Positions 63,974 through 64,000 of a stretch of 64,000 bases of DNA are shown here, in pieces. Within the stretch, counting starts at the first letter, position 1, and the number at the start of each line of letters is the position of its first letter. Source of the DNA: Microglena sp. YARC (taxonomy: Eukaryota > Chlorophyta > Chlorophyceae > Chlamydomonadales > Chlamydomonadaceae); NCBI GenBank assembly GCA_022414725.1, contig CM039464.1, positions 7,348,113 to 7,412,112 of the forward strand, given 5' to 3'. A program made the translations under genes and the position numbers. The notes beneath the pieces were generated by a model that saw only the letters and a program-made list of their open reading frames with translations, made no database searches and was not told the origin of the DNA.

Positions 63974-64000
63974 GTTAGTATGGGTGGGGGGTGGAAGGGT

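Overview
This is nuclear DNA of a eukaryote and it is almost entirely accessory: retrotransposons, DNA transposons and tandem repeats, with one recognisable host-type multi-exon gene fragment at the right end. The best guess is a green alga. The reasons are phase-consistent exons bounded by GT..AG introns, a Ty3/gypsy primer-binding site matching initiator-Met tRNA, algal-looking Ty1/copia, Ty3/gypsy and tyrosine-recombinase elements, degenerate TTTAGGG-type tracts in introns, and a PAS-like exon. No diagnostic single-copy marker is present, so the species cannot be named. There is no operon structure, CRISPR array or rRNA gene.

Layout, left to right. 1-4640: a Ty1/copia element, plus strand, cut by the window edge; the left half is broken by one stop and three frameshifts, but a 780-codon RT-RNase H frame is intact. 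4640-7740: low-complexity arrays, including a GACAGA-type array with a ~340 bp higher-order period. 7750-11540: a ~185 bp satellite interrupted by a 1664 bp hAT-like transposon with a perfect 8 bp target duplication. 11905-35999: one minus-strand Ty3/gypsy element, read right to left as 5' LTR, Met-tRNA primer site, gag, protease, RT, RNase H and the first residues of integrase. It is interrupted by two large insertions with inverted ends: 13679-21059 (7.4 kb, a carrier of at least five satellite families) and 25837-34265 (8.4 kb, containing a LINE fragment, a 1000-base assembly gap and a diverged duplication).

36000-46000: dispersed repeats, a copia RNase H fragment, an LTR relic, tandem arrays and a broken DIRS/Crypton-type tyrosine recombinase. 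46130-54263: inverted-repeat DNA enclosing a ~4.75 kb minus-strand LTR element (47396-52146) that encodes a Gag-like ORF and an overlapping 855-codon ORF. The latter has a protease-like segment, a CCHC knuckle and a novel C-terminal region, but no recognisable RT, RNase H or integrase. 55810-58120: about 30 copies of a 76 bp dyad-rich satellite.

58260-64000: the most gene-like part. A PAS-like exon and two downstream exons join in phase on the plus strand. Each exon has been copied locally, with its splice signals, two to eight times, and the copies are separated by minisatellites, poly-C/CA tracts and small DNA transposons. One PAS exon copy carries an antisense WD40-repeat fragment in its middle.

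Most coding sequence here is decayed. The coherent units are the copia RT frame, the minus-strand LTR element at 47-52 kb, and the exon-duplication gene at the right end.
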